Positions 25,796 to 34,009 of a stretch of 64,000 nucleotides of DNA are shown piece after piece. Origin of the DNA: CG2-30-68-42 sp037440385. Lineage in GTDB: Bacteria; Pseudomonadota; Gammaproteobacteria; Burkholderiales; Rhodocyclaceae. The notes under the pieces are model-generated. The model had not been told where the DNA came from. It saw only the letters and a program-made list of their open reading frames with translations, and ran no database searches. The stretch lies in assembly GCA_037440385.1 (NCBI GenBank), contig JBBIUI010000002.1, positions 1 through 64,000 of the forward strand, written 5' to 3'. Both the position numbers and the translations under genes were made by a program. Each line of letters starts with the position of its first letter. Position 1 is the stretch's first letter.

Positions 25796-26788
25796 TCAGC
25801 TCGCGGCGCCCGGCGAGCCGCGCTCGGCGACGAAGCGTTCCAGCTTCAGCGCGTAACTGCCGTTCTGCACGCCGTAACGGCATTCGGCCAGCGGAACCCC
25901 ATCGATCTCGGCGACGATGCATTCGGGGATGTCGACGGGAACGACGTCGCCGGGCTTCAGGCCGAGGATCTGGCGCAGCGTGATGCGGCCGCGCGCGAGC
26001 GTCGCGGCGAGCTCCACTTCCGCGTGCTGGACCTGGTCGGCGAGCAGGCTGACCCAGCGCTGGTCGGCGACCAGATGATCGTTGAGCATCGGGCTGTAGA
26101 GCCGGTCGCGGATCGGCTCGATCGTCGAATAGGGAAAGCACACGTGCATCTCGGCCGCCGCGGCGCCGAACTCGATCGAGAAGCTCGTCGCGACCACCAT
26201 CTCGTCGGGTGCCGCGATGTTCGCGAACTGGCTGTTGATCTCCGAACGCAGGTACTCGCACTTGATCTCGAAGGCCAGTTTCCAGGCCTTCTCGTACTCG
26301 GCGAAGACGACGTTCAGCAGGCCCTGGATGATGCGCCGCTCGACCGGCGTGAAGTCGCGCCCCTCGACGCGGGTGTGGAAGCGGCCGTCGCCGCCGAACA
26401 TGTTGTCGACGACCAGGAATACGAGGTTCGGGTCCAGGATGACGAGCGCATTGCCGCGCAGCGGCCTGAAGCGGACCAGGTTCAGGTTGGTGGGCACCGC
26501 CAGGTTGCGGATGAATTCGCCATAACGCTGCACGCGGGTGGGCGCGAGCGTGGTCTCGGTGTTGCGGTGAAGGTAATTGAACAGGCCGATGCGCAGGTTG
26601 CGGGCGAAGCGCTCGTTGATCAGCTCCAGCGTCGGCATGCGTCCGCGGACGATACGCTCCTGGGTCGCGAGATCGTAGGAACGCACGCCGGAGTCGGCAT
26701 CGACCGGTTCGGCCACGTCCTCGGCGTCGCCGGTGACGCCCTTGAGCAGCGCATCGACCTCGTCCTGCGACAGGAATTCCTGCGTCAT
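25796..26788 (-). CDS. fliM: Flagellar motor switch protein FliM
   Basis: A 330-residue protein. The N-terminal FLSQDEVDALLKGV peptide binds phospho-CheY. The middle CheC-like domain starts near TLELINERFARNLR. The C-terminal SpoA domain (LKPGDVVPVDIPECIVAEIDG) interacts with FliN. It lies nine bp after fliL on the same strand. Confidence 0.95.
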   Translation of the reverse strand: MTQEFLSQDEVDALLKGVTGDAEDVAEPVDADSGVRSYDLATQERIVRGRMPTLELINERFARNLRIGLFNYLHRNTETTLAPTRVQRYGEFIRNLAVPTNLNLVRFRPLRGNALVILDPNLVFLVVDNMFGGDGRFHTRVEGRDFTPVERRIIQGLLNVVFAEYEKAWKLAFEIKCEYLRSEINSQFANIAAPDEMVVATSFSIEFGAAAAEMHVCFPYSTIEPIRDRLYSPMLNDHLVADQRWVSLLADQVQHAEVELAATLARGRITLRQILGLKPGDVVPVDIPECIVAEIDGVPLAECRYGVQNGSYALKLERFVAERGSPGAAS

Positions 26789-26797
26789 CGCTCGCGG

Positions 26798-27379
26798 CTA
26801 TTGGATGATGAACGAGGTAAACAGCACGCCGCGCACCGGTCCCTCGACGGGGGCCGGCCTGGCTGTGTCGCCCGGCGCCGCATTGCCGGAGGGCGCGTGT
26901 TGCGCCGGCGCGCCGCTCGCTCCCGACAGGATGCGGTTGGCCTCGGCGCGCAACTGTTCCGAGAGCTGCTCGCGCCCCGCCGGCGTGGACAGATCCGCGG
27001 CCTTCTTGCTCGACAGCAGCAGCAGCACCCGGTGGCGCAGCTCGGGCATGTACTGCTTGAGCGTGCCGGCCGTCGCATCGTCGGCCACGCGCAGCACGGC
27101 CACGGCCTGGAGGTACTGGTCTGCGGCGCCGTCCGGTTGCAGGTTCACGGTGAAGGGTTCCAGATTGATGAATACCGGCGGGGCAGCCGCCCGGACCGGC
27201 TCGTGTCCCGGCTGATCGGCGCCCTTGTGAAGGTAGAACCACGCGCCGGCGCCGCCGCCACCGAGCGCGAGCCCGATCAGTGCGATGAGGATGACTTTCT
27301 TCTTGCTCCCGCCCTTGGCGGGTGCGCCGGCTTGCGGCGCTGCGGCGGCGGGGACCGCCTTGACGGCTGCTTTGGCCAT
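26798..27379 (-). CDS. fliL: Flagellar basal body-associated protein FliL
   Basis: A 193-residue inner-membrane protein with a Lys/Ala-rich cytoplasmic start, one membrane helix (VILIALIGLALGGGGAGAWFYL) and a periplasmic FliL domain (FINLEPFTVNLQ). The C-terminus is normal (VLFTSFIIQ), after an Ala/Pro-rich insertion at about residues 155-182. FliL supports the stator. A terminator and no recognisable promoter lie upstream. Confidence 0.92.
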   Translation of the reverse strand: MAKAAVKAVPAAAAPQAGAPAKGGSKKKVILIALIGLALGGGGAGAWFYLHKGADQPGHEPVRAAAPPVFINLEPFTVNLQPDGAADQYLQAVAVLRVADDATAGTLKQYMPELRHRVLLLLSSKKAADLSTPAGREQLSEQLRAEANRILSGASGAPAQHAPSGNAAPGDTARPAPVEGPVRGVLFTSFIIQ

Positions 27380-27435
27380 GATGGGCTCCTGTCGGTGTCG
27401 GATTATGCCGGCCGTGCCGGCCGGGCCTGCTGCTC

Positions 27436-27477
27436 AAAAAAAAGGGTTTCGCCTCGCATTTCGCGCCTTCAGGCGAA
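27436..27477 (-). terminator. Intrinsic terminator after fliK
   Basis: Reading the minus strand, TTCGCCT (27477-27471) and AGGCGAA (27454-27448) form a perfect 7-bp stem with a 16-base loop, followed by ACCC and eight T (27443-27436). The stem begins inside the fliK stop region. It separates the fliE/F-to-fliK genes from fliL-to-fliR. The loop is long for an intrinsic terminator, which lowers confidence. Confidence 0.6.
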
Positions 27478-28488
27478 CGTGTCGACGAGGCCGTGCGCGC
27501 GGCGAGCCCAGGAGGGCGCGCCCGACGCCGGCGTGCCTGAGCCGATCGCCGCGAAGGATGCGTGGCGCGCGCTCCCTCGGCCGGCCTGGTCGCCGGCCGA
27601 CTCGGCATTCACATCCGCCTGGCCCAGCGCGATGCCGGCTTGCGCGAGCGCCTCGCGCAGCCGCGGCAGGGCCTGCTGGAGCGCATCGCGCACCTCGGAA
27701 CTGGACGACACGAACACCGCCGAGGCGGCATCGTGGCTGACCGTCAGGCTGACTTCGATGCGCCCCAGTTCCGGCGGATCGAGCACGAACTGCGCGCGCC
27801 CCGCGTTCCTGCCGACCATCCACAGGACGCTGTGCGCGATCTCGCTTTCCCACTGCATGGAGCCGACCTGCGCGGCGATGCTCGCAGTCGGCTGCGCGGC
27901 TGCCCCGGCATGGCTTGCGTGCGCCGCAGCCGCGGCAGGCAGGACGGCGATCGTTCCGGAGTCCTGCGCGATCGCGGCCGTGCCGCTCGGCTGCGCAGCG
28001 CCCGAGCCGGCACTCGCGGCCGGCGTTTCGGCAATCGTTGCCGCCTGCGCGGGTGCGTCCGGCCCTCCCGCGCCGATCCTGCCGTTCGCTCCTGTGCCGG
28101 CGCGATCGTCGAGGGCGATGCCGAGCGCCGCGAGCGGGTCGGGCCTGGCCGTCGCACGCGGCGGGGACGGCTGCGGATCGGCCGGTGCCGGTACCGCCGC
28201 GGTTGCGGGGGTGGGCGCGGCGGGCGCGGCCGGCGCCGCCGCAAGGGCGACGAGCAATCCGGCGAGCTCCGGCGGGAGGATCGTGCCGCCGGTCGCATCG
28301 GAGGCTGCGTCGCCCGCCGGCTCGATCTCGGGCGCGACGGCAACCCCCGGCACGGCACCCGGTTTCAGTTGGCCCTCCAGCAGCGCGGCGAACGCATCGT
28401 CCGCCGGTGCGCCCGCTTCGGGCGTGCCCGGGCTGCCCGGTGTGTCGGCGACGGCGGTGCTCATCTGGATCGGAAGGTCCGGCATCAT
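27469..28488 (-). CDS. fliK: Flagellar hook-length control protein FliK
   Basis: A 339-residue exported ruler. The first 225 residues are Ala/Pro-rich and disordered. The C-terminal Flg_hook domain is clear, with RAQFVLDPPELGRIEVSLTV at about residues 239-258 and VRDALQQALPRLREALAQAGI. FliK measures the hook and switches FlhB to filament-type export. It lies between fliJ and the terminator. A second FliK-like protein is encoded at 38047-39042. Confidence 0.88.
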   Translation of the reverse strand: MMPDLPIQMSTAVADTPGSPGTPEAGAPADDAFAALLEGQLKPGAVPGVAVAPEIEPAGDAASDATGGTILPPELAGLLVALAAAPAAPAAPTPATAAVPAPADPQPSPPRATARPDPLAALGIALDDRAGTGANGRIGAGGPDAPAQAATIAETPAASAGSGAAQPSGTAAIAQDSGTIAVLPAAAAAHASHAGAAAQPTASIAAQVGSMQWESEIAHSVLWMVGRNAGRAQFVLDPPELGRIEVSLTVSHDAASAVFVSSSSEVRDALQQALPRLREALAQAGIALGQADVNAESAGDQAGRGSARHASFAAIGSGTPASGAPSWARRAHGLVDTFA

Positions 28489-28543
28489 GCGTTCCCGTTC
28501 GGCAGGCTGCCCGACATTCGAGCAAGGGCCATGCCATGCAAGT

Positions 28544-28987
28544 TCATTGCCGGCTCGCGCGGTAGCGGTTCATCGCATGTTCGTCGCTGATCTTCTGCTC
28601 GCGCCGGCTTTCGGCGTGTTGCTCGTTGCTGCGATGGCGTTCGGACAGCGTGTCGAAGGCGCGCGTATGGCCGCGCCGGTCGAGCCACGCCTTCTGTCCG
28701 TTCGCGGTCTGCCGTTTCGATTGATCCAGCGACTGCTGCTGCTGGGCGATCGCGGCATCGAGCTTGGCCAGGAACGCCTGGTAGTTGCGCCACTGTTGCG
28801 GCGAGATGCCGGCACGCGCCGCCTCGATCAGGCGTGCGTGGTACTCGTCGCGGTAGCCGATGAGCCGACCGAGCGTCCGGACGCTCGCGTCCTCGTTCGC
28901 CAGCAGCCGGCCGAGCGATCGCGCCGCCTCGTCGAGCCGGGCACGCGAGAGATCGAGCAGGCTCTGGAACGGAAACGAGTGCGCCAT
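28544..28987 (-). CDS. fliJ: Flagellar export chaperone FliJ
   Basis: A 147-residue coiled-coil protein starting MAHSFPFQSLLDLSRARLDEA and rich in Arg, Gln and Glu heptads, with a basic C-terminus. FliJ is the stalk-like partner of the FliI ATPase. ATG 28987 is chosen over an ATG four codons upstream because GGGAAG lies directly before it. Confidence 0.87.
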   Translation of the reverse strand: MAHSFPFQSLLDLSRARLDEAARSLGRLLANEDASVRTLGRLIGYRDEYHARLIEAARAGISPQQWRNYQAFLAKLDAAIAQQQQSLDQSKRQTANGQKAWLDRRGHTRAFDTLSERHRSNEQHAESRREQKISDEHAMNRYRASRQ

Positions 28988-29060
28988 TGCGCTTCCCATT
29001 CGCCATTAACGTCCGCGCCGCGCGCGGCTTGAGCGCGCCGCCGGATGCGGCCGCACGCGG

Positions 29061-30470
29061 TCAAAACGGCCGGTCGAACAACTGGTGCAGCTTGAGTACG
29101 CTGTCATCGAAATCGTCGCGCTCGTCCATGCCCTGCTGCAGGAACTGCTCGATGCGCGGCTGGTAGCTCACCGCCTTGTCGAGCGCCGGGTCGGAACCGG
29201 GCGCGTAGGCGCCGACGCTGATCAGATCGCGCGAGCGCTGGTAGCGCGAATACAGCCCCTTGAGCTGGCGCACCAGCTCGAGGTGGGTCGGCTTGATCAG
29301 CTCGACCATCGCCCGCGAGATCGACGCCTCGATGTCGATCGCCGGGTAATGTCCCTGGTCGGCCAGCGCGCGCGAGAGCACGATGTGGCCGTCGAGGATC
29401 GCGCGCGCGGCATCCGCGATCGGGTCCTGCTGATCGTCGCCTTCGGTGAGCACGGTGTAGAAGGCGGTGATCGACCCGCCGCCTTCGCGCCCGTTGCCGG
29501 CGCGTTCGGCGAGCTGGGGCAGGCGCGCGAATACCGAGGGCGGGTAGCCGCGCGTGACCGGCGGCTCGCCGATCGCCAGGGCGATCTCGCGCTGCGCCAT
29601 CGCGTAGCGGGTCAGCGAATCCATGATCAGCAGGACGTGACGGCCTTCGTCGCGGAAGTGTTCGGCGACCGCGGTGGCGTAGGCCGCGCCCTGCAGCCGC
29701 ATCAGCGGACTGGTGTCGGCAGGCGCCGCCACCACCACCGAGCGTTCGAGGCCGGCGGGGCCGAGGATATGCTCGATGAATTCCTTGACCTCGCGGCCGC
29801 GCTCGCCGATCAGCCCGACCACGATCACGTCGGCGGCGGTGTAACGGGCCATCATGCCGAGCAGCACGCTCTTGCCCACGCCGGAACCGGCGAACAGGCC
29901 GAGCCGCTGCCCGCGTCCGACGGTCAGCAGCGCGTTGATCGCGCGGATGCCGACGTCGAGCGTGTGGGCGATCGGCGCGCGGGTGAGCGGATTGGCCGGG
30001 CGCGAATGCAGCGGGCGTGTGTGTTCGGTGTCGATCGCGCCGAGCCCGTCGAGCGCCCGCCCGTTGCCGTCTACGACGCGCCCGAGCAGCTCATCGCCCA
30101 CCGGCACCCGTTTGGCGCGGTCGGTGGCCCGCCTGCGCGGCTCGGCATGCTCTCCGGCCACGGGCGGCTGCACGACCGGTTCGATCGGGAACACCTCGGC
30201 GCCGGGCGCCAGTCCGTAGAGGTCCTCGGCCGGCATCATGAACAGCTTGTCGCCGGAAAACCCGACCACTTCCGCCTCGACCTCGGTGCCGCCCGGCACC
30301 GCGATGCGCGCGCCGCTGCCCAGGCTGAGCTTGAGCCCGGTCGCCTCCATGACCAGGCCGTTGATGCGGGTCAGCCGCCCCGAGATCTGGAACGGGTTGG
30401 CGAATCCGGCCAGCTTGCGCGCGTCCCCGAGCAGGCGGCTCCATTTGGCGGTATGCGGATTGGGCTGCAT
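29061..30470 (-). CDS. fliI: Flagellum-specific ATPase FliI
   Basis: A 469-residue F1-beta-like ATPase. It has the Walker A segment GLFAGSGVGKSVLLGMMARY, Walker B LLIMDSLTRYAMAQREIALA, and the FliI signature PPVTRGYPPSVFA. It powers unfolding and delivery of substrates to the export gate together with FliH and FliJ. It sits directly after fliH. Confidence 0.96.
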   Translation of the reverse strand: MQPNPHTAKWSRLLGDARKLAGFANPFQISGRLTRINGLVMEATGLKLSLGSGARIAVPGGTEVEAEVVGFSGDKLFMMPAEDLYGLAPGAEVFPIEPVVQPPVAGEHAEPRRRATDRAKRVPVGDELLGRVVDGNGRALDGLGAIDTEHTRPLHSRPANPLTRAPIAHTLDVGIRAINALLTVGRGQRLGLFAGSGVGKSVLLGMMARYTAADVIVVGLIGERGREVKEFIEHILGPAGLERSVVVAAPADTSPLMRLQGAAYATAVAEHFRDEGRHVLLIMDSLTRYAMAQREIALAIGEPPVTRGYPPSVFARLPQLAERAGNGREGGGSITAFYTVLTEGDDQQDPIADAARAILDGHIVLSRALADQGHYPAIDIEASISRAMVELIKPTHLELVRQLKGLYSRYQRSRDLISVGAYAPGSDPALDKAVSYQPRIEQFLQQGMDERDDFDDSVLKLHQLFDRPF

Positions 30471-30509
30471 CGTGTCGGGATGCGCGGGCTGCGGCGGCCG
30501 TCGCGGGTT

Positions 30510-31211
30510 TCAGCGTAGCGGTTCGTCGGTCTCGCGTTCGGCCGCCTCGCGTCTGCCGGCATCGACCCACGGTCCGTCGTGTCCGATCGCCTGCAGCACG
30601 CGCCGCCAGCGGGTGGCGAGGCTCGCGTCGATCTGGCTGCCGCCGGCTTCCACGCGCACGCCGCCGCGCTCGATCGCCTCGTCCTCGAACACCCGGTGAC
30701 CGGCGTGAGCGAGCGGCTCGCCCAGATGCGTGCGTGCGAGCGCGGCATCTTCGGGGTGCAGATGGATCGTTGCATGCTGGTGCGGCAACTGCGCGAGCGC
30801 CTCTCGCACGACCGGAATGACGCTCTCGGGCCGCAGCGCGATGGCCTCGCGCACGATCTGGCGGGCGAGCTCGATCGCCAGTGCCAGCAGCTCGCCGGCG
30901 ATGTCCCGGTCGAGTCCGGCGAGCGCCGCTTCCAGGTTCTCCGCCAGCGTGTGGAGCTGGAGCGCTTCGACGCGCGCGCGCGCCGTACCCTCCTCGTATC
31001 CGGCGTCGTAGCCCTGCTTGTGGGCCAGCGCACGGATCTGTTCGATCTCGTCGGCGGTCGGCAGCGTGACGGGCGGTCGCGATGCGTCGCGCTTGCCATC
31101 GGGCGCGGCGCCGCGCGCATCGCCGGGGGCGAAACTGGCCAGCTCCCAGCGCTGGTAGGCCGTGAGTTTCTCCTTCGGAATGAATCCGGTCCGTGCTTCA
31201 GACGAAACCAT
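30510..31211 (-). CDS. fliH: FliI regulator / stator FliH
   Basis: A 233-residue helical protein. The N-terminus is variable with WELASF, the middle has the GYDAGYEEGTARAR segment of Gly-repeat type, and the C-terminal domain resembles V/F-ATPase stator subunits (LLALAIELARQIVREAI). It binds FliI and docks it to the C ring. Its start overlaps the fliG stop by 14 bp. Confidence 0.88.
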   Translation of the reverse strand: MVSSEARTGFIPKEKLTAYQRWELASFAPGDARGAAPDGKRDASRPPVTLPTADEIEQIRALAHKQGYDAGYEEGTARARVEALQLHTLAENLEAALAGLDRDIAGELLALAIELARQIVREAIALRPESVIPVVREALAQLPHQHATIHLHPEDAALARTHLGEPLAHAGHRVFEDEAIERGGVRVEAGGSQIDASLATRWRRVLQAIGHDGPWVDAGRREAAERETDEPLR

Positions 31212-32190
31212 CGTCGCCGCCCGTGCCCAGCATCAACTGTCCTTCCTCGGCGAGGCGCCGGGCGATCTTCAGGATCTCCTTCTGCTCGCGTTCCACCTCG
31301 GAGAGCCGTACGGGGCCCTTGGCTTCGAGATCTTCCTTGAGCATGTCGCCGGCGCGCTGGGACATGTTCTTGAAGATTTTCTCGCGCAGTCCCTCGGAGG
31401 CGCCCTTGAGCGCGAGGATCAGCGATTCGGACTGGACCTCGCGCAGCAGCAACTGGATGCCGCGGTCATCGATGTCGATCAGGTTCTCGAAGACGAACAT
31501 CTCGTCGAGGATCTTCTGGGCGAGCTCCGGGTCGTACTCGCGCACCGAGTCGACGATCGCGGTCTGCTGGGCGGCACCGACGAAGTTCAGGATGTCCGCG
31601 GCGCTGCGAATGCCGCCCAGTGCCGCGTTGCGCCCGGTATGCGCGCCGGTCATCACGCGCATGAGTGCCTCGTTCAGTTCGTGCAGCGCCTGCGGCTTGA
31701 CCGTGTCGAGGGTGGCCACGCGCAACAGCACGTCGCTGCGCAGCCGGTCCGGGAACAGCTTGACGACGGCTCCCGCGGCATCCGGTTCGAGGTAGGCGAG
31801 CACCGTCGCGATGATCTGCGGGTGCTCCTCCTTGATCAGGTCGGCGATCGACGCGGCATCCATCCACTTGAGCGCCTCGATGCCGGCGATGTCACCGGAC
31901 TGGGCGATGTTCGACAGCAGGTGGCTGGCACGGTCCTCGCCGAGCGCCTTGGTCAGCATCGCGCGGATGGTCTGTTCGTCGGTGGCGATCGGGGCGTCCT
32001 CTCCGGTGGCCGACGAAAAATCGTCGAGCACCGATTCGACACGCTCGCGCGGAATGGTCTTCATCGCGGCCATCGCTTCGCCGAGCTTCTGCACTTCGCG
32101 CGGCCCCAGATGCTTGAGCACGTTCGCCGCGTCGTCCTCGCCAAGCGACAGCAGCAGCATGGCGCCTTTCTCGATTCCGTCAGCGTTCAT
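31198..32190 (-). CDS. fliG: Flagellar motor switch protein FliG
   Basis: A 330-residue switch protein starting MNADGIEKGAMLLLSLGEDD. It contains the EHPQIIATVLAYL segment of the middle domain and a C-terminal torque domain with MFVFENLIDIDDRGIQLLLR carrying the charged residues that face the stator. ATG 32190 is the family start and overlaps the end of fliF by 11 bp; upstream in-frame ATGs would lie inside fliF. Confidence 0.95.
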   Translation of the reverse strand: MNADGIEKGAMLLLSLGEDDAANVLKHLGPREVQKLGEAMAAMKTIPRERVESVLDDFSSATGEDAPIATDEQTIRAMLTKALGEDRASHLLSNIAQSGDIAGIEALKWMDAASIADLIKEEHPQIIATVLAYLEPDAAGAVVKLFPDRLRSDVLLRVATLDTVKPQALHELNEALMRVMTGAHTGRNAALGGIRSAADILNFVGAAQQTAIVDSVREYDPELAQKILDEMFVFENLIDIDDRGIQLLLREVQSESLILALKGASEGLREKIFKNMSQRAGDMLKEDLEAKGPVRLSEVEREQKEILKIARRLAEEGQLMLGTGGDDGFV

Positions 32191-33808
32191 TGCCGGCGGC
32201 CCAGTCCTTGATGACATTGGCAACCAGTTTGGGGTTCTGCCGCGCGAGCTCGCGGGCGCCCCGCAGCTTCTGGTCGTAGCCGAGTGCCGCTGCGTCGGTG
32301 GCCCGTTCGAGCGCGCCGGCGTGGGCCTGGCCGCCGGGCTCCTGCGGCGGGGCGGCGGCGCGCTCGGCGAGCGAACGCAGCATCGGGCGCACGAAGGCCA
32401 GCGCCAGCCACAGCGCCACGGCTCCGAACAGCAGCAGCCTGCCGGCGTCCTTGGCCAGCTCGATGACGCGCGGGTTTTCCCACAGCGGCGTCTCCGGAAC
32501 CGTTTCCTTGTCCGCGGCGTTGAATGGACTGTTCGCGACGCTCAATGTGTCGCCGCGCGCCTTGTTGTAGCCCATCGCTTCCTTGACCAGATCCTGTATC
32601 TGCCTGAGCTCGGCTTCGCTGAACGGCTTGGTCACGGTCTTGCCGTCGGCGCCGGTGATCTTGCGGTGATTGACGACCACGGCGACCGACAGCCGTTTCA
32701 CGATTCCCCCGGCCTGGCGCGTGTGGCGCACGGTCTTGTCGACCTCGTAGTTGATCGTGGCGTCACGCTTGCCTGCGAGCACCGGCGCGACGGATGCGGC
32801 AGCGGCGCCGCCGGCGGCGGCCGGCGCGGTGATCGGCGCGGTGGCCGGCACCGGCGGCTGATTGGTCAGCGCGCCGGGCACGCCGGCGGGCGCCGCGTCG
32901 CGGCTGTTCGTCTCGCTGGTCTGCTGGCTGCGCACCGCGCTCTGCTCGGCGCCCTGGTTCGGACGGTAGCTCTCGGCGGTCTGCTCGTCGAGCGAGAAGT
33001 CCATGTCGGCGCTCACCCGCGCGCGCAGGTTGGCCGCACCGGTGATCGGAGTCAGGATGTCCTCGATGCGTTTGACATAGGAGCGCTCGATCTCCTGCAC
33101 GTACTTGAGCTGGACCGGATCGAGTCCCGCGCCGCGCGCCGGATCGGCCGCCGGGCTGACCAGATTGCCGTTCTGGTCGATCACCGAGACCGCGCCCGGA
33201 GCCAGATGCGGCACGCTGGCGGCGACCAGGTGGAGGATGCCGGCGACCTGCTGCGCATCGAGCGTACGGCCGGGGCGAAGATTGACCAGCACCGATGCGG
33301 AGGGCTGTTGCTCGTCGCGCAGGAAGCCGGTGCTCTTCGGAATCGCGAGATGGACGCGCGCGCCCTGGACCGCGGACAGCGACTGGATCGAGCGCGCCAG
33401 TTCCCCTTCGAGGCCGCGCTGGTAGTTGAGATGCTCCTGGAACTGCGAGATGCCGAGCTTCTGCGTGTCCATCAGTTCGAAGCCCACGGCGCCTCCCTTC
33501 GGCAGGCCCTGGGAGGCGAGCCGCAGGCGGGCGTCATGGACCTGATCCGAAGGCACCAGGATCGCGCCGCCGCCTTCCGAGTAGCGGTAGGGCACGTTCT
33601 GCTGCTGCAAGGCGGCGACGATCGCGCCGCCATCCCTGTCCGACAGGTTGGAGAACAGCACGGCATAGCTGGGCGAGCGTGCCCACAGCCAGGCGCCGGT
33701 GATCAGGCCGATCGCGGCGGCCAGCACGGCGAGCGCCGCGATCTTCTGGCGCGGCGGAAGTTGGAGGAAACCCTGCAGCGGCAGGGGCACAGCGGTCGGT
33801 TCGGCCAT
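32180..33808 (-). CDS. fliF: Flagellar MS-ring protein FliF
   Basis: A 542-residue inner-membrane ring protein. One helix near the N-terminus (IAALAVLAAAIGLITGAWLW) and one near the C-terminus (LLLFGAVALWLALAFVRPML) frame the periplasmic ring-building domains, e.g. YAVLFSNLSDRDGGAIVAAL and YQRGLEGELARSIQSL. The C-terminal tail (AANVIKDWA-type) binds FliG. ATG 33808 is chosen by family length, with no strong ribosome binding site; the open frame reaches 33871. Confidence 0.92.
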   Translation of the reverse strand: MAEPTAVPLPLQGFLQLPPRQKIAALAVLAAAIGLITGAWLWARSPSYAVLFSNLSDRDGGAIVAALQQQNVPYRYSEGGGAILVPSDQVHDARLRLASQGLPKGGAVGFELMDTQKLGISQFQEHLNYQRGLEGELARSIQSLSAVQGARVHLAIPKSTGFLRDEQQPSASVLVNLRPGRTLDAQQVAGILHLVAASVPHLAPGAVSVIDQNGNLVSPAADPARGAGLDPVQLKYVQEIERSYVKRIEDILTPITGAANLRARVSADMDFSLDEQTAESYRPNQGAEQSAVRSQQTSETNSRDAAPAGVPGALTNQPPVPATAPITAPAAAGGAAAASVAPVLAGKRDATINYEVDKTVRHTRQAGGIVKRLSVAVVVNHRKITGADGKTVTKPFSEAELRQIQDLVKEAMGYNKARGDTLSVANSPFNAADKETVPETPLWENPRVIELAKDAGRLLLFGAVALWLALAFVRPMLRSLAERAAAPPQEPGGQAHAGALERATDAAALGYDQKLRGARELARQNPKLVANVIKDWAAGNER

Positions 33809-33855
33809 GGCGGATGCGGACGTATCGGTATCGGCGAATGGTCCAGTCGTTCGAG

Positions 33856-33888
33856 CGGTGCAACGGTGCAACGGTGCGAACGGTGGCG
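33856..33888. repeat. Short 8-bp tandem repeat between fliF and flrB
   Basis: CGGTGCAA is repeated exactly at 33856 and 33864, followed by the variants CGGTGCGAA (33872) and CGGTGGCG (33881). It lies in the divergent fliF/flrB spacer, 48 bp before the fliF start. It could be a regulatory site or a slippage product. Confidence 0.6.
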
Positions 33889-33929
33889 ATTGTCCGCCGG
33901 GCGAAATCCGGCGGTTGCGGCGAATAGCA

Positions 33930-33945
33930 GGGCAATCCCGTGCCT
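33930..33945 (-). promoter_or_regulatory. Weak sigma-54-like site upstream of fliF
   Basis: On the minus strand AGGCACGGGATTGCCC resembles the fliE promoter (AGGCACGCGTATTGCT) but has nine rather than ten bases between GG and GC. Sigma-54 spacing is strict, so activity is doubtful. It is about 120 bp before the fliF ATG, the right place for the operon promoter. Confidence 0.25.
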
Positions 33946-34009
33946 ATTCGGGCGGCCGGCGTTGGAGCGCGGCGCTAAGCTGCGCCCGTCCGATCTTCGC
34001 GACCCCGCC

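Noticed and set aside
31811..34009. Open plus-strand frame running through the fliF/fliG region into flrB
   Set aside because: It is antisense to two well-supported flagellar genes; the kinase starts properly at ATG 34010.
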